This document shows, piece after piece, positions 1 through 8,453 of a DNA stretch of 52,765 bases. Positions within the stretch are counted from its first letter, which is position 1; every line of letters begins with the position of its first letter. Source of the DNA: Opitutaceae bacterium (GTDB lineage: Bacteria > Verrucomicrobiota > Verrucomicrobiia > Opitutales > Opitutaceae); assembly GCA_028280945.1 (NCBI GenBank), contig JANQKV010000071.1, positions 1 to 52,765 of the forward strand, given 5' to 3'. The notes beneath the pieces were generated by a model. That model was not told the origin of the DNA and did not search any database. It worked only from the letters and a program-made list of their open reading frames with translations. Position numbers and translations under genes: made by a program.

Positions 1-63
1 CCGTGGATGCAGCGAAGCGTGTAACTCTGAGGCATCGGCACATTGCTGATATCTATCATCATC

Positions 64-96
64 GGGGACATGTTGGCCTAATAGCCGCATGTCCCC
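64..96. repeat. Hairpin-forming inverted repeat
   Basis: A 9-bp perfect stem (GGGGACATG at 64-72, CATGTCCCC at 88-96) encloses a further GGC/GCC pairing. It lies in the non-coding first 160 bases, downstream of the minus-strand Lon-domain gene. There is no T-run directly after it on either strand, so it is not a classical intrinsic terminator. It could end the transcript of that gene or of a gene left of the window. Nothing else was recognised in bases 1-150. Confidence 0.4.
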
Positions 97-154
97 ATCC
101 TTTGATGTAGAGCCCGAAGCCTTAGTAAAGGCGGGCACGGGTAGACCATGTGAG

Positions 155-168
155 AACTGATATCAGTT
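155..168. repeat. 14-bp perfect palindrome at a stop codon
   Basis: AACTGATATCAGTT reads the same on both strands and overlaps the stop codon (163-165) of the minus-strand Lon-domain gene. Its role is unknown. It may be chance, or part of the 3' end structure together with the hairpin at 64-96. Confidence 0.35.
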
Positions 169-831
169 GTTGCTGATTTCCTCGTCGCCCAGGTCGCCCT
201 GCAATTTCCGATGCAGCGACAGGCTGTCCACTTCACTGCGCAGGGAATCACCAAACACCTGCAGCCGCTCGGTCAGGTCGAGAGTCTCAAGGAGCCGCTG
301 CTTGAGTTGGGGATCAGCACAGAGCGTGAAGGCGGCCAAGTCGACGAAGGCATCAAGGTCGTCGACGGTATGAAGAAACTGTACAAATCCATCGGGAGTG
401 TGCGCTCCCAGCTGATGTCGCATCGAAATCAAGCGTTCCACCCGTTTCCGCAGGCGCCGATTATGGGCCGATGCCTGGTCACCGCGGGAAGCGAGGGGTT
501 CGATCCGGATCATCCGGTAGGGATCCTCGGCCACAATGCCCAACGAGTTTACGCGCACGAGTCCCTGCAGGAGCAGGTTGGACGTGCCGTCATCATTGAG
601 ATTGCAGGCCCTCACGATGCCAGCGGTGGCAATCCGTTGGCCGCGTTCCTCGGACGGATCAGATTCCGGGTGCAGCCCGGCCACCGCGAAGATCCGGTGT
701 GTCGACAATACGTCTTTGAGCATTTGCCGATAGCGGGGTTCAAAAATGTAGAGCGGCATGAGCGCCTGCGGGAAAAACGCCACATTGGGCAGCGTCATGA
801 CTGCGACCTCGTTCGGGACTGTGATTTCCAT
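163..831 (-). CDS. Lon N-terminal (substrate-binding) domain protein
   Basis: A stand-alone LON domain protein of about 222 residues. It has the family opening (LPNVAFFPQALMPLYIFEPRYR, residues about 14-35) and continues through a conserved core (HRIFAVAG, GIVRACNLNDDGTSNLLLQG). It has no AAA+ or protease domain, so it is not the Lon protease. Such proteins are thought to bind substrates or act as adaptors, but their role is not established. The frame is open to a further start at 906, but the ATG at 831 gives the usual family N-terminus, whereas the extra 25 residues look unlike the family. It is divergent from dnaK, so a link to protein quality control is possible but only inferred. Confidence 0.8.
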   Translation of the reverse strand: MEITVPNEVAVMTLPNVAFFPQALMPLYIFEPRYRQMLKDVLSTHRIFAVAGLHPESDPSEERGQRIATAGIVRACNLNDDGTSNLLLQGLVRVNSLGIVAEDPYRMIRIEPLASRGDQASAHNRRLRKRVERLISMRHQLGAHTPDGFVQFLHTVDDLDAFVDLAAFTLCADPQLKQRLLETLDLTERLQVFGDSLRSEVDSLSLHRKLQGDLGDEEISNN

Positions 832-1000
832 CTCCACGGTGAAAACGGATATCCAAGTCGATTTGGCCTGCAAGGGTTCGGTGTGACAACGTGCGTCATG
901 ACACAAAGGGTCGGTAAGAGTGTGACACAGGATGAGACATTGTGACGCGTTTTATCTCTTGGTTTCTTGGTTTTTGAATGAACATGAAGTATGTAACTCG

Positions 1001-1029
1001 TTGTTTAATAATAGAATAAGTTTTATATT
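1001..1029 (+). promoter_or_regulatory. Candidate sigma-70 promoter of dnaK
   Basis: An AT-rich stretch upstream of dnaK contains TTGTTT (1001-1006), a 17-base spacer and TATATT (1024-1029). Transcription would then start about 30 bases before the dnaK ATG. No CIRCE element (TTAGCACTC-N9-GAGTGCTAA) is visible here, so HrcA control is not supported by the sequence. This assignment rests only on pattern matching. Confidence 0.35.
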
Positions 1030-1064
1030 CTCACTGAGGCATAACGCTTGCTGATCGATCGGGC

Positions 1065-3032
1065 ATGAGCCGCATTATCGGTATTGATTTAGGCACCACC
1101 AACTCCTGCATGGCCGCCATGGAGGGCGGAGAACCGGTGGTCATTCCCAACGCAGAAGGCGCCCGCACGACTCCTTCGGTCGTGGCTTTCACCAAATCAG
1201 GCGAACGGCTGGTTGGCCAAGCGGCCAAACGCCAAGCCGTCACCAACCCGAAGAACACCATTTTTTCCGCCAAGCGCTTGATCGGCCGGAAATTTTCCGA
1301 AGTGAGCGAAGAGGCCAGGAACCTGCCCTACAAGGTTGTCGAAGGCAAAAACGGCGACGCTTACATCGAAGCGCAGGTGGGCGACAAAACTGAGACCTTT
1401 GCTCCCCAGCAGATGGCGGCCTTTGTGCTGCAGAAACTCAAGGCAGACGCCGAATCCTACTTGGGGGGCGCTGTCACTGAAGCGGTGATTACCGTTCCGG
1501 CCTACTTTAACGACGCCCAGCGTCAGGCCACCAAGGACGCCGGCAAGATCGCCGGCCTCGACGTGAAGCGCATCATCAACGAGCCCACCGCGGCTTCGTT
1601 GGCTTATGGTCTCGACAAAAAATCCGACGAGAAGATTGCGGTCTACGACTTGGGTGGCGGCACGTTCGATGTTTCGATTCTGGAAATCGGCGACGGGGTC
1701 TTCGAAGTGAAGGCGACCAATGGTGATACTCACCTCGGGGGTGACAATTGGGACGAGGCCCTCATCACATGGCTCGTTGAGTCGTTCAAGAGTGAGCAGG
1801 GCATTGATCTGCGTGGCGACCCCATGGCGCTGCAACGTCTCAAGGAAGAAGCTGAAAAGGCCAAGATCGCGCTTTCCTCCACGCAATCCGTCGACATCAA
1901 CCTGCCGTTTATCACGGCTGATGCCAGCGGACCGAAGCACCTTAACATTACGCTTTCCCGGTCCAAGATGGAGCAGGTGTGTGATGCGCTGTTTGAGCGC
2001 ACCGTGGCTCCCTTCAAGAGCTGTCTCGCCGACGCGGATCTCGCTGCAGACGGGATCGATGAGCTGGTGCTGGTGGGCGGCATGACCCGCATGCCGAAAG
2101 TCATCGAACTCGCGAAAGAACTCGGTGGCAAAGCTCCGCACCAGGGGGTGAACCCCGACGAAGTTGTCGCGATTGGAGCGGCCATCCAGGGCGGCGTGCT
2201 CCAAGGTGATGTGCGCGACGTGCTGCTGCTTGACGTGACTCCTCTTACGCTGGGCATTGAGACCGCTGGCGGCGTTTCCACGCCGATGATCGAGCGCAAT
2301 ACCACGATTCCGTCCAAAAAGACCCAGGTCTTCTCCACCTATTCCGACAATCAACCTTCAGTCGAAATCGTGGTGCTTCAAGGCGAGCGCCAGATGTCCA
2401 AGGATAACAAGAGTCTGGGCACTTTTAGACTCGATGGCATTCCGCCGGCACCGCGGGGTGCGCCGCAGATCGAGGTCACCTTCGACATCGATGCCAACGG
2501 CATTCTCCACGTGACCGCCAAGGACAAGGGTACCAACAAGGAGCAGAAGATCACCATCCAAGGCTCCTCCGGTCTGTCTTCCGAAGAGGTCGACAAGATG
2601 ACCAAGGAAGCCGAGCTTCATGCTGAGGAAGACAAGAAGGCCAAGGAGGCGGTCGAGACCAAGAACCAGTTGGATTCCACGATCTACCAGATGGAAAAGG
2701 CCCTGAAGGACAACGGCGAGCAGTTGCCGGACGACATCAAGGCCAAGATCGAGCCGGCCCTGGCCGACGCCAAGAAGGACCTCGAATCCGGTGACGTCGA
2801 AAAGATGAAGACCGCCATGGAGAACCTCTCCAAAGTCGGCCAGGAGCTTTACGCCAAGGTCGCCGAGGCTGCCCAAGCCGCCGGAGTCGATCCGGCCGCT
2901 GCCGCTGCTGCCGGAGGAGCCGCTGGACCCGAGGCCGGAGCCGCCGAGCCCAAGCAGGAGAAGAAGGTCGACGGAGACGTGGTCGATGCCGACTTCGAGG
3001 TCGTTGACGAAGACGACAAAAAGAAGGACTAA
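1065..3032 (+). CDS. dnaK: Molecular chaperone DnaK (Hsp70)
   Basis: Cytosolic ATP-dependent Hsp70 chaperone of 655 residues, a normal length. The N-terminal ATPase begins with IGIDLGTTNSC and carries the phosphate loop (AVYDLGGGTFDVSILE) and the adenosine motif (LVGGMTRMPKV). The substrate-binding domain includes DVTPLTLGIETAGG and the DIDANGILHVTAKDK segment. The C-terminus ends in an Ala/Gly/Pro-rich stretch and an acidic tail containing DADFEVVDEDD, as expected for DnaK. The ATG at 1065 has no recognisable Shine-Dalgarno sequence. It is followed by groES and groEL rather than the common grpE/dnaJ partners, which must lie elsewhere. Confidence 0.98.
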   Translation: MSRIIGIDLGTTNSCMAAMEGGEPVVIPNAEGARTTPSVVAFTKSGERLVGQAAKRQAVTNPKNTIFSAKRLIGRKFSEVSEEARNLPYKVVEGKNGDAYIEAQVGDKTETFAPQQMAAFVLQKLKADAESYLGGAVTEAVITVPAYFNDAQRQATKDAGKIAGLDVKRIINEPTAASLAYGLDKKSDEKIAVYDLGGGTFDVSILEIGDGVFEVKATNGDTHLGGDNWDEALITWLVESFKSEQGIDLRGDPMALQRLKEEAEKAKIALSSTQSVDINLPFITADASGPKHLNITLSRSKMEQVCDALFERTVAPFKSCLADADLAADGIDELVLVGGMTRMPKVIELAKELGGKAPHQGVNPDEVVAIGAAIQGGVLQGDVRDVLLLDVTPLTLGIETAGGVSTPMIERNTTIPSKKTQVFSTYSDNQPSVEIVVLQGERQMSKDNKSLGTFRLDGIPPAPRGAPQIEVTFDIDANGILHVTAKDKGTNKEQKITIQGSSGLSSEEVDKMTKEAELHAEEDKKAKEAVETKNQLDSTIYQMEKALKDNGEQLPDDIKAKIEPALADAKKDLESGDVEKMKTAMENLSKVGQELYAKVAEAAQAAGVDPAAAAAAGGAAGPEAGAAEPKQEKKVDGDVVDADFEVVDEDDKKKD

Positions 3033-3041
3033 CCCGTTTTT

Positions 3042-3076
3042 AATGCGCCGTGGTGAAACAATCGCCGCGGCGCATT
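3042..3076. repeat. Inverted repeat between dnaK and groES
   Basis: AATGCGCCG (3042-3050) pairs with CGGCGCATT (3068-3076). The stem extends inward by one G-U and two G-C pairs around an 11-base loop. It sits 10 bases after the dnaK stop. No T-run follows on the plus strand, so strong termination is unlikely. An RNA processing site, attenuator or mRNA-stability element is plausible. Confidence 0.5.
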
Positions 3077-3127
3077 TGCACCGAACTAAAACCTCAACAA
3101 ACGCTTCAAACCCAAAACCCAATCAAT

Positions 3128-3424
3128 ATGGCTAAAGTAAAAATCAAGCCCATCGGTGATCGCGTGCTCGTGCAGCACATCGAGGAAGAAGAACAAGTCC
3201 GTGGTGGCATCATCATCCCGGACTCCGCCAAGGAAAAGCCGCAGGAGGCCAAGGTCATTGCCCTTGGCACCGGCAAGAAGGACGACGCTGGTAACAGCAC
3301 GGACTTTGAGGTGAAGGTCGGCGACCTCGTGCTCCTCAGCCCCTACGGTGGCTCCGAAGTGAAGGTCGACGGCGAAAAATACAAGCTGGTGCGCGAGGAC
3401 GACATCCTCGGCGTCATCGTGTGA
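3128..3424 (+). CDS. groES: Co-chaperonin GroES (Hsp10)
   Basis: A 98-residue heptameric lid of the GroEL chaperonin. It starts MAKVKIKPIGDRVLVQ and contains the mobile loop (EEEEQVRGGIIIPDSAKEKP) that contacts GroEL, then the family core (DLVLLSPYGGSEVKVDGEKY) and the C-terminal REDDILGVIV. The frame is open upstream to 3050, but the ATG at 3128 gives the exact family start. The leader (cccaatcaat) has no Shine-Dalgarno. It lies 95 bases after dnaK and 48 bases before groEL, so it forms the classical groESL pair. Confidence 0.98.
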   Translation: MAKVKIKPIGDRVLVQHIEEEEQVRGGIIIPDSAKEKPQEAKVIALGTGKKDDAGNSTDFEVKVGDLVLLSPYGGSEVKVDGEKYKLVREDDILGVIV

Positions 3425-3472
3425 TCTTCGTATCCGAATAGCGAATACCATTAACCCTTCGATTTAAGAATT

Positions 3473-5107
3473 ATGTCAGCCAAACAACTCCTCTTCGACG
3501 AGTCCGCTCGTTCCAAGATTCTCAAAGGCGTTGAGATCCTCTCCCGCGCGGTGAAGGTCACCCTCGGTCCCAAGGGCCGCAACGTCGTCATCGACAAGAA
3601 ATTCGGCTCCCCGACCGTCACCAAGGACGGCGTGACCGTGGCCAAGGAAGTTGAGCTTCCGGACCCCTACGAAAACATGGGCGCCCAGATGGTGAAGGAA
3701 GTCGCTTCCAAGACCTCCGACAACGCCGGTGACGGCACCACCACCGCGACCGTGCTCGCCGAGTCCATCTACCGCGAAGGCCTCAAGAATGTGGCCGCCG
3801 GTTCCAACCCGATCTTCCTGAAGCGCGGCATCGACAAGGCCGTCGACGCCGCGGTTGCCCAGCTCCACAAGATCTCCAAGAAGGTCAATGACCGCGAAGA
3901 GATCCGCCAGGTGGCCACCGTTTCGGCCAACTGGGACACCGAGATCGGCGACATCATCGCCGACGCCATGGACAAGGTCGGCAAGGACGGCACGATCACC
4001 GTCGAGGAAGCCAAGTCCATCCAGACCTCCCTCGACGTCGTGGAGGGCATGCAGTTCGACAAGGGCTACCTTTCGCCTTACTTCGCCACCAACCAGGAGG
4101 CGATGGAGGCTGTGCTCGAGGATGCCTACATTCTCATCCATGAGAAGAAAATCTCCTCCCTGCAGGACGTCCTTCCGCTGCTCCAGAACGTTTCCAAGAG
4201 CGGCAAGCCCCTTCTCCTCATTGCCGAGGACATCGAGGGTGAAGCTCTCGCCGCCCTCGTGGTGAACAAGATCCGTGGCACCCTGAACGTCTGCGCCGTC
4301 AAAGCTCCGGGCTTCGGCGACCGCCGCAAGGCCATGCTCGAGGACATCGCGGTTCTGACCGGTGGTCGCTGCATCACCGAGGACCTCGGCATCAAGCTCG
4401 AAAACGTCCAGCTCTCCGACCTCGGCCAAGCCAAGCGCATCGTGGTCGACAAGGAAAACACCACCATTGTTGAAGGCTCCGGCAAGGCGTCCGACATCCA
4501 GGGCCGCGTGAAGCAAATCCGCCGCCAAATCGAGGAAACCACCTCCGATTACGACCGCGAGAAGCTCCAGGAGCGTCTCGCCAAGCTCGCCGGTGGCGTG
4601 GCTGTCATCAACGTTGGCGCTGCCACCGAGGCCGAGATGAAGGAAAAGAAGGCCCGTGTGGAAGACGCCCTGCACGCCACCCGCGCTGCAGTGGAAGAGG
4701 GCATCGTCGCAGGCGGTGGCGTGGCCCTGCTCCGCACCTCCAAAGCCCTCGACTCCGTTGAGCTCGAAGGTGACGAGGCTATCGGTGCCACCATTGTGCG
4801 CCGTGCCATCGAGTCCCCGCTCAAGCAGCTCTGCGCCAACGCTGGTGTCGACGGTGGCGTGGTTGTTCAGACCGTGCTGAAGGCCAAGGCCGCCAACGGC
4901 TACAATGTCGCGACCGACGAGTATGTTGACCTCGTGAAGGCCGGTGTTGTTGACCCGACCAAGGTCACCCGCACCGCGCTGCAGAACGCAGCTTCGATTG
5001 CTGGCTTGCTCCTCACCACCGAGGCCATGATCACCGAGATTCCCGAGCCCGAAAAGCCGGCTCCGGCTCCGGGTGGCGACATGGGTGGCATGGGCGGTAT
5101 GTACTAA
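3473..5107 (+). CDS. groEL: Chaperonin GroEL (Hsp60)
   Basis: A 544-residue group I chaperonin that encapsulates unfolded proteins in the cytosol with GroES and ATP. The ATP-binding signature is present (GPKGRNVVIDKKFGSP and NAGDGTTTATVLAE), as are the apical domain segment (KAPGFGDRRKAML) and the GroEL signature (AAVEEGIVAGGGVAL). The C-terminal tail is the usual Gly/Met-rich type (GGDMGGMGGMY). No Shine-Dalgarno precedes the ATG. A strong intrinsic terminator follows at 5136, closing the dnaK-groES-groEL block. Confidence 0.98.
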   Translation: MSAKQLLFDESARSKILKGVEILSRAVKVTLGPKGRNVVIDKKFGSPTVTKDGVTVAKEVELPDPYENMGAQMVKEVASKTSDNAGDGTTTATVLAESIYREGLKNVAAGSNPIFLKRGIDKAVDAAVAQLHKISKKVNDREEIRQVATVSANWDTEIGDIIADAMDKVGKDGTITVEEAKSIQTSLDVVEGMQFDKGYLSPYFATNQEAMEAVLEDAYILIHEKKISSLQDVLPLLQNVSKSGKPLLLIAEDIEGEALAALVVNKIRGTLNVCAVKAPGFGDRRKAMLEDIAVLTGGRCITEDLGIKLENVQLSDLGQAKRIVVDKENTTIVEGSGKASDIQGRVKQIRRQIEETTSDYDREKLQERLAKLAGGVAVINVGAATEAEMKEKKARVEDALHATRAAVEEGIVAGGGVALLRTSKALDSVELEGDEAIGATIVRRAIESPLKQLCANAGVDGGVVVQTVLKAKAANGYNVATDEYVDLVKAGVVDPTKVTRTALQNAASIAGLLLTTEAMITEIPEPEKPAPAPGGDMGGMGGMY

Positions 5108-5135
5108 TCCCGGCTCAATTGCCAAACACTCTCAG

Positions 5136-5171
5136 CCTCGTCCCATTCGTCGGGACGGGGCTTTTTGTTTT
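5136..5171 (+). terminator. Intrinsic terminator after groEL
   Basis: A 9-bp stem (CCTCGTCCC at 5136-5144, GGGACGGGG at 5152-5160, one T-G pair) with a 7-base loop is followed by CTTTTTGTTTT. It lies 28 bases after the groEL stop, as expected for rho-independent termination of the chaperonin transcript. Confidence 0.9.
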
Positions 5172-5259
5172 ATCTTGGTCCGATTGCCGGAGAGAGGATC
5201 TGTGAACGACGATCGGCAAGCTTGCGCCGGGAAAATGGGCGGAGAAGGCTTTCGTGGAG

Positions 5260-5865
5260 TCACTCGTTCTCAGCCGCGCGAAGCACGTCGGTTGGAATGG
5301 AGACGTTTTCTATCCAGCCCCGCTTCGGATATGATTGCAGACGTTCGATTTCGCCGGGTAGTTGGGCGATCAGGTCCTCTCCCTTGGCACGGAAGATTGC
5401 TTTGTCGGTGCTGAAATCCGACGGAGGCGGGGCACTTTGGAAAGGGATGCCTGCGGTGACTTTCGACCAAGTCTGATTGACCCGGCGTTGCCGAAACGGA
5501 GTGGCCACCAGGATGGCCGAGTCGATTTGCCAGCCTGCTTCTTGAAGCAGGGATAAAGAGAATCGCACGTTCTCTCCTGTGTTGGTGGAGGCCGGTTCGG
5601 TCATCAGTCGGTCATGAGGGAAATCCGGAATCACGCGCAGCAGTTCTTGCTTGAATGCCTCGGCCTCGGGCATGCCCAAGTCCGCCGAGCCAGCCCCCAC
5701 GCCGCCGGTGAACAGGACCCGCGGAGCCAACCTACGTTGCCAAAGATCCGCGCACTGCCGGGCGATCCGCAGGTCGAAATGCCCAAAGCCGATGATCAAC
5801 GCGCTGGCTGACAGCGGCGGGGCACTCCGGGCCGTGAGGTAGGAATAGACCAGATCAGGTTTCAT
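5260..5865 (-). CDS. DUF218 / YdcF-like (ElyC/SanA family) protein
   Basis: About 201 residues from the ATG at 5865. The DUF218 pattern is visible: an early hydrophobic strand (ALIIGFGHFDLRIARQCADLW), VLFTGGVGAG, an EAEAFKQEL helix, and STNTGENVRFSL followed by ILVATPFRQRR. Family members are mostly membrane or periplasm-associated proteins linked to cell-envelope functions, with an unknown reaction. This copy has no N-terminal membrane segment. Its ATG overlaps the end of the upstream membrane-protein gene (stop at 5855), so the two are probably translationally coupled. The longer start at 5916 would overlap that gene further and is less likely. Confidence 0.75.
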   Translation of the reverse strand: MKPDLVYSYLTARSAPPLSASALIIGFGHFDLRIARQCADLWQRRLAPRVLFTGGVGAGSADLGMPEAEAFKQELLRVIPDFPHDRLMTEPASTNTGENVRFSLSLLQEAGWQIDSAILVATPFRQRRVNQTWSKVTAGIPFQSAPPPSDFSTDKAIFRAKGEDLIAQLPGEIERLQSYPKRGWIENVSIPTDVLRAAENE

Positions 5866-6238
5866 CAATAATTCGATGACGGAAGGCCTGCCACAATAGG
5901 CCGAGTGACAGGGCAAGGAAGAAGCCCGCCCAAAGGAGGCTGGCGGGGAGGTGGCCCACGGTGGGAACGGTCAGCATTTGTGCTCCGCGCCAATTGAACA
6001 CGCTCATCATTCCGAGGCGATTAACGATCTCAATCTCAGCATGCCCCGGATACATCCATTCCACCGGCAGTCCGACGGCGAAAGTGGCGAACCCCAACAG
6101 GTAGGCGACGACGATGGCTCCTGCTGCTCCCACGGTGACACGGACGAGCGGTGAACCGAAGGTTTTGGGCACTGCGGCTGGACCTGCAACAATCACGAGC
6201 AGCAGAAAAAGTCCGATCGTCGAAAACACACCCAACAT
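5855..6238 (-). CDS. Small membrane protein of unknown function
   Basis: A 127-residue protein with three probable membrane spans: residues about 3-21 (STIGLFLLLVIVAG), 31-55 (VGAAGAIVVAYLLGFATFAVG) and 95-116 (LLWAGFFLALSLGLLW). No family is recognised. It overlaps the start of the DUF218 gene by 11 bases, so the pair is likely one operon and may act together at the membrane. It is divergent from the metallo-beta-lactamase-fold gene at 6342. Confidence 0.65.
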   Translation of the reverse strand: MLGVFSTIGLFLLLVIVAGPAAVPKTFGSPLVRVTVGAAGAIVVAYLLGFATFAVGLPVEWMYPGHAEIEIVNRLGMMSVFNWRGAQMLTVPTVGHLPASLLWAGFFLALSLGLLWQAFRHRIIDET

Positions 6239-6341
6239 GGTCGAAAGACAGGCTGCTGGAACGACGTGAGGCCTGACGAGGATTGAATATGGTTATCGAT
6301 CCCCATGAATCAGCCTTGCTTCGCCTGGCGGGTGCCTTGCA

Positions 6342-7130
6342 GTGAACGCCATGGAGGTCATCTTTCTCGGCACCGGCACTTCCCAAGGCGTTCCCATGAT
6401 CGCCTGCGACAGTCTGGTGTGCACCTCTGATGACCCGCGGAATAAGCGGACGCGATGTTGCATTCATGTGGTGATGGATGGCCTGCATATTCAAGTGGAT
6501 GCCTCTGCGGAGTTTCGTCTGCGTTGCATTGACGAGAATATTAGGTGGATCGACTTCTTCATCCTTACCCACGGTCACGCCGACCACATTATGGGGATGG
6601 ATGACCTGCGCCGGTTTTGTGATCTGCTCGGAGGAGAGGCGCTGAAGGTTTATTCGACGGACGAAGGCATCAGTCGGGTATTGGCGATTTACCCCTATGC
6701 CATTTTGGAGCGTCCGGTCGTGAAGGGTTATGCGGCCTTCAAACTCGAGCCCATGCCGGAGAAAATCGAACTGGAGCAAGGGACGATTGAATCGACACTG
6801 TTGCCCCATGGCGGCATCAACACGCTGGGCCTCGTTTTCACCGAGCGCAGCTCCGGAAAAAAGTTTGCCTACTACACCGATTGCAAGCGGGTGCCGAGTG
6901 CGGCGGTCGAGTTGGCCAAGGGCTCGGACGTGGTGGTGCTAGATGGATTGCGGCCCATGCCGCATCCCTCCCATATGACGATCGATGAGGCCACGGCGGT
7001 CGCGGCAGAGATTGGAGCACCGATTTCGTATCTCACGCACCTGACCCACTTGAACGACCATGCGGAGTTGGAGGCGAGTTTACCCGACTCCGTGCGAGTC
7101 GCCTACGACGGACTGCGTCTCAATCTGTAG
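6342..7130 (+). CDS. Metallo-beta-lactamase-fold hydrolase (PhnP-like)
   Basis: Cytosolic metallohydrolase of about 260 residues with the two-metal signature HGHADH (residues about 74-79), further ligands in TLLPHGG and YYTDCKR, and the C-terminal LTHLTHLNDH. The opening (VIFLGTGTSQGVP) is typical of the PhnP/lipB-associated subgroup, whose members act as cyclic phosphodiesterases or related hydrolases. The substrate here is not known. GTG at 6342 or ATG at 6351 are both possible starts; the ATG gives MEVIFLGTGTS, the more typical N-terminus. It converges with the GH43-type gene, separated by a perfect palindrome. Confidence 0.82.
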   Translation: MNAMEVIFLGTGTSQGVPMIACDSLVCTSDDPRNKRTRCCIHVVMDGLHIQVDASAEFRLRCIDENIRWIDFFILTHGHADHIMGMDDLRRFCDLLGGEALKVYSTDEGISRVLAIYPYAILERPVVKGYAAFKLEPMPEKIELEQGTIESTLLPHGGINTLGLVFTERSSGKKFAYYTDCKRVPSAAVELAKGSDVVVLDGLRPMPHPSHMTIDEATAVAAEIGAPISYLTHLTHLNDHAELEASLPDSVRVAYDGLRLNL

Positions 7131-7133
7131 TGC

Positions 7134-7151
7134 AGGCGCAGGCCTGCGCCT
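7134..7151. repeat. 18-bp perfect palindrome between convergent stops
   Basis: AGGCGCAGGCCTGCGCCT is perfectly self-complementary. It fills the short gap between two convergent genes: the plus-strand stop TAG ends at 7130 and the minus-strand stop TAG is at 7150-7152. It may act as a bidirectional terminator or be a copy of a dispersed REP-like element. No T-run follows on either side. Confidence 0.6.
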
Positions 7152-8265
7152 ACTCAGCGCCGGGGCGCCACCAGGGTTGTTTGCCCACCCATTTTTCCGG
7201 AACCCCGTCGATGGCCAGTTGGCGAACAAAGGCTTGGTCTGCCTCGGTCGGTCGGAAGCGTTCATCCTTCACGTCGAAGAGAACATCATCGTCGGTGATG
7301 ACCAAGTCGAAGGGCACGAGCCAAAAGTTCCATACCAAGGGGTTCTCGGGATCGATGTATTCGTGGTCAAAGGCAGTGGCCCACCACCTCCCGTTCGGGT
7401 CTTGGATCAAGTTTCCATGGCCTGCGTTCTTAATGGCCATGCGGCGTTCACCGTAGCCGGTGTCAAGTTGGTCGGAAACCGCGTAGTAGAGGTCGTAGGT
7501 ATTGGTTGGTTCGTAACCGTAACGCCCGGAGGCAATGTGCAAGTATTTGTCCTCAACCTTCTGGATCAACACACCCTCGTAACCCAGGGGATGGTTCCCG
7601 TCGTGGGTGATACGGCGCGGCTCTTCCACGAGTTGGCGCATCTCATCATCCATTTTGGCGATGTAGTCTGCCTGCCATAGATACCACGTTTCGCCCTCCT
7701 CCTGGTAAAGGTGGGCATCGATCAAACGAGGTGAGATCATCGGCATCACTTCGTAAGGGCCCTCCGCCTTGCCGGAGGTGCTACGGAGCAGGCCATGCCC
7801 GGAAATGTTGAGGCAATGGGGAATCCAGAAGGTGCCGTTAAGGTAATGGATTTCCGGAGCCCAGACGGCGCGGGGATTCTTGAAGTCCGGATTCCTGAGA
7901 GGTTGGTCGAAGTGCCATGAGTTGGCCGCCTTGCCGTCCCGGTAGAGGTCCCATACAAACCCCATCGGCTCCCATTCGACCAGGTCGCGACTGCGCCAGA
8001 GGTGAATGCCGATGGTTTCGCCCCAATGGCTGCCCGCCGTCGTGCCGGTGAGATAATACCAACCGTCGGGGGCACGCATGACGAATGGGTCTCGAATCTT
8101 TTCGTTCAGGGCGAGGAAGGCCTGATCGTGGGCTGTCAGTCGTTCGCGTCGCTCTTCGGCGGTGAGCACGTTCGACTGGCCCGGCGGATTTTCAGCCATT
8201 GCGGGTCCAAGAACCAGGGTGGCAGTCAGCAGGATCTTGGTGGGGCAAGGGGAGAAAAAGCTCAT
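7150..8265 (-). CDS. Secreted GH43-type five-bladed propeller glycosidase
   Basis: About 371 residues from the ATG at 8265. It starts with a signal peptide (hydrophobic ILLTATLVLGPAMA, cleavage probably after AMA). The GH43/GH117-type landmarks are in order: RDPFVM with the putative catalytic base Asp, AVWAPEIHYLNGTFWI, LIDAHLYQEEGETWYLWQ with the second Asp, GYEGVLIQK with the putative acid Glu, and GHGNLIQDPNGRWW. It probably acts on arabinose-, xylose- or galactose-containing glycans in the periplasm; the substrate cannot be told from sequence. The frame is open to GTG 8319, but the ATG gives a cleaner signal peptide. It stands alone between convergent and divergent neighbours. Confidence 0.78.
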   Translation of the reverse strand: MSFFSPCPTKILLTATLVLGPAMAENPPGQSNVLTAEERRERLTAHDQAFLALNEKIRDPFVMRAPDGWYYLTGTTAGSHWGETIGIHLWRSRDLVEWEPMGFVWDLYRDGKAANSWHFDQPLRNPDFKNPRAVWAPEIHYLNGTFWIPHCLNISGHGLLRSTSGKAEGPYEVMPMISPRLIDAHLYQEEGETWYLWQADYIAKMDDEMRQLVEEPRRITHDGNHPLGYEGVLIQKVEDKYLHIASGRYGYEPTNTYDLYYAVSDQLDTGYGERRMAIKNAGHGNLIQDPNGRWWATAFDHEYIDPENPLVWNFWLVPFDLVITDDDVLFDVKDERFRPTEADQAFVRQLAIDGVPEKWVGKQPWWRPGAE

Positions 8266-8453
8266 TACCAATACGAAAACGATTCCGGGCCGCCGGCCAA
8301 TTTTCAGTTGGGAGATCACATAACACCGTAATGTTGCGAACTTTTCTGGATCATATTCAGGTGACTCAGGTCCGACCCCGACCGAAAGAGTTAGACATTA
8401 AACCTGACTAAATTTACCAACTTATCCAATTAACCCCCGAAAACCGATTCATC

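Noticed and set aside
211..945. Plus-strand open frame of 244 codons opposite the Lon-domain gene
   Set aside because: It lies antisense to a clear Lon N-domain gene and has no recognisable family; it is a coding shadow in GC-rich DNA.
906..1064. CIRCE or heat-shock operator before dnaK
   Set aside because: No TTAGCACTC-N9-GAGTGCTAA element is present; only a sigma-70-like pair could be proposed.
3476..5125. Very long minus-strand open frame opposite groEL
   Set aside because: The antisense frame of highly biased groEL codons stays open by composition; its Gly/Val/Leu/Asp-rich protein shows no family features.
8391..8453. Rrf2/IscR binding site or riboswitch upstream of cysK
   Set aside because: Only a half-match (CTGACTAAAT) is seen and no conserved riboswitch structure; mentioned as a hint in the cysK entry but not called.
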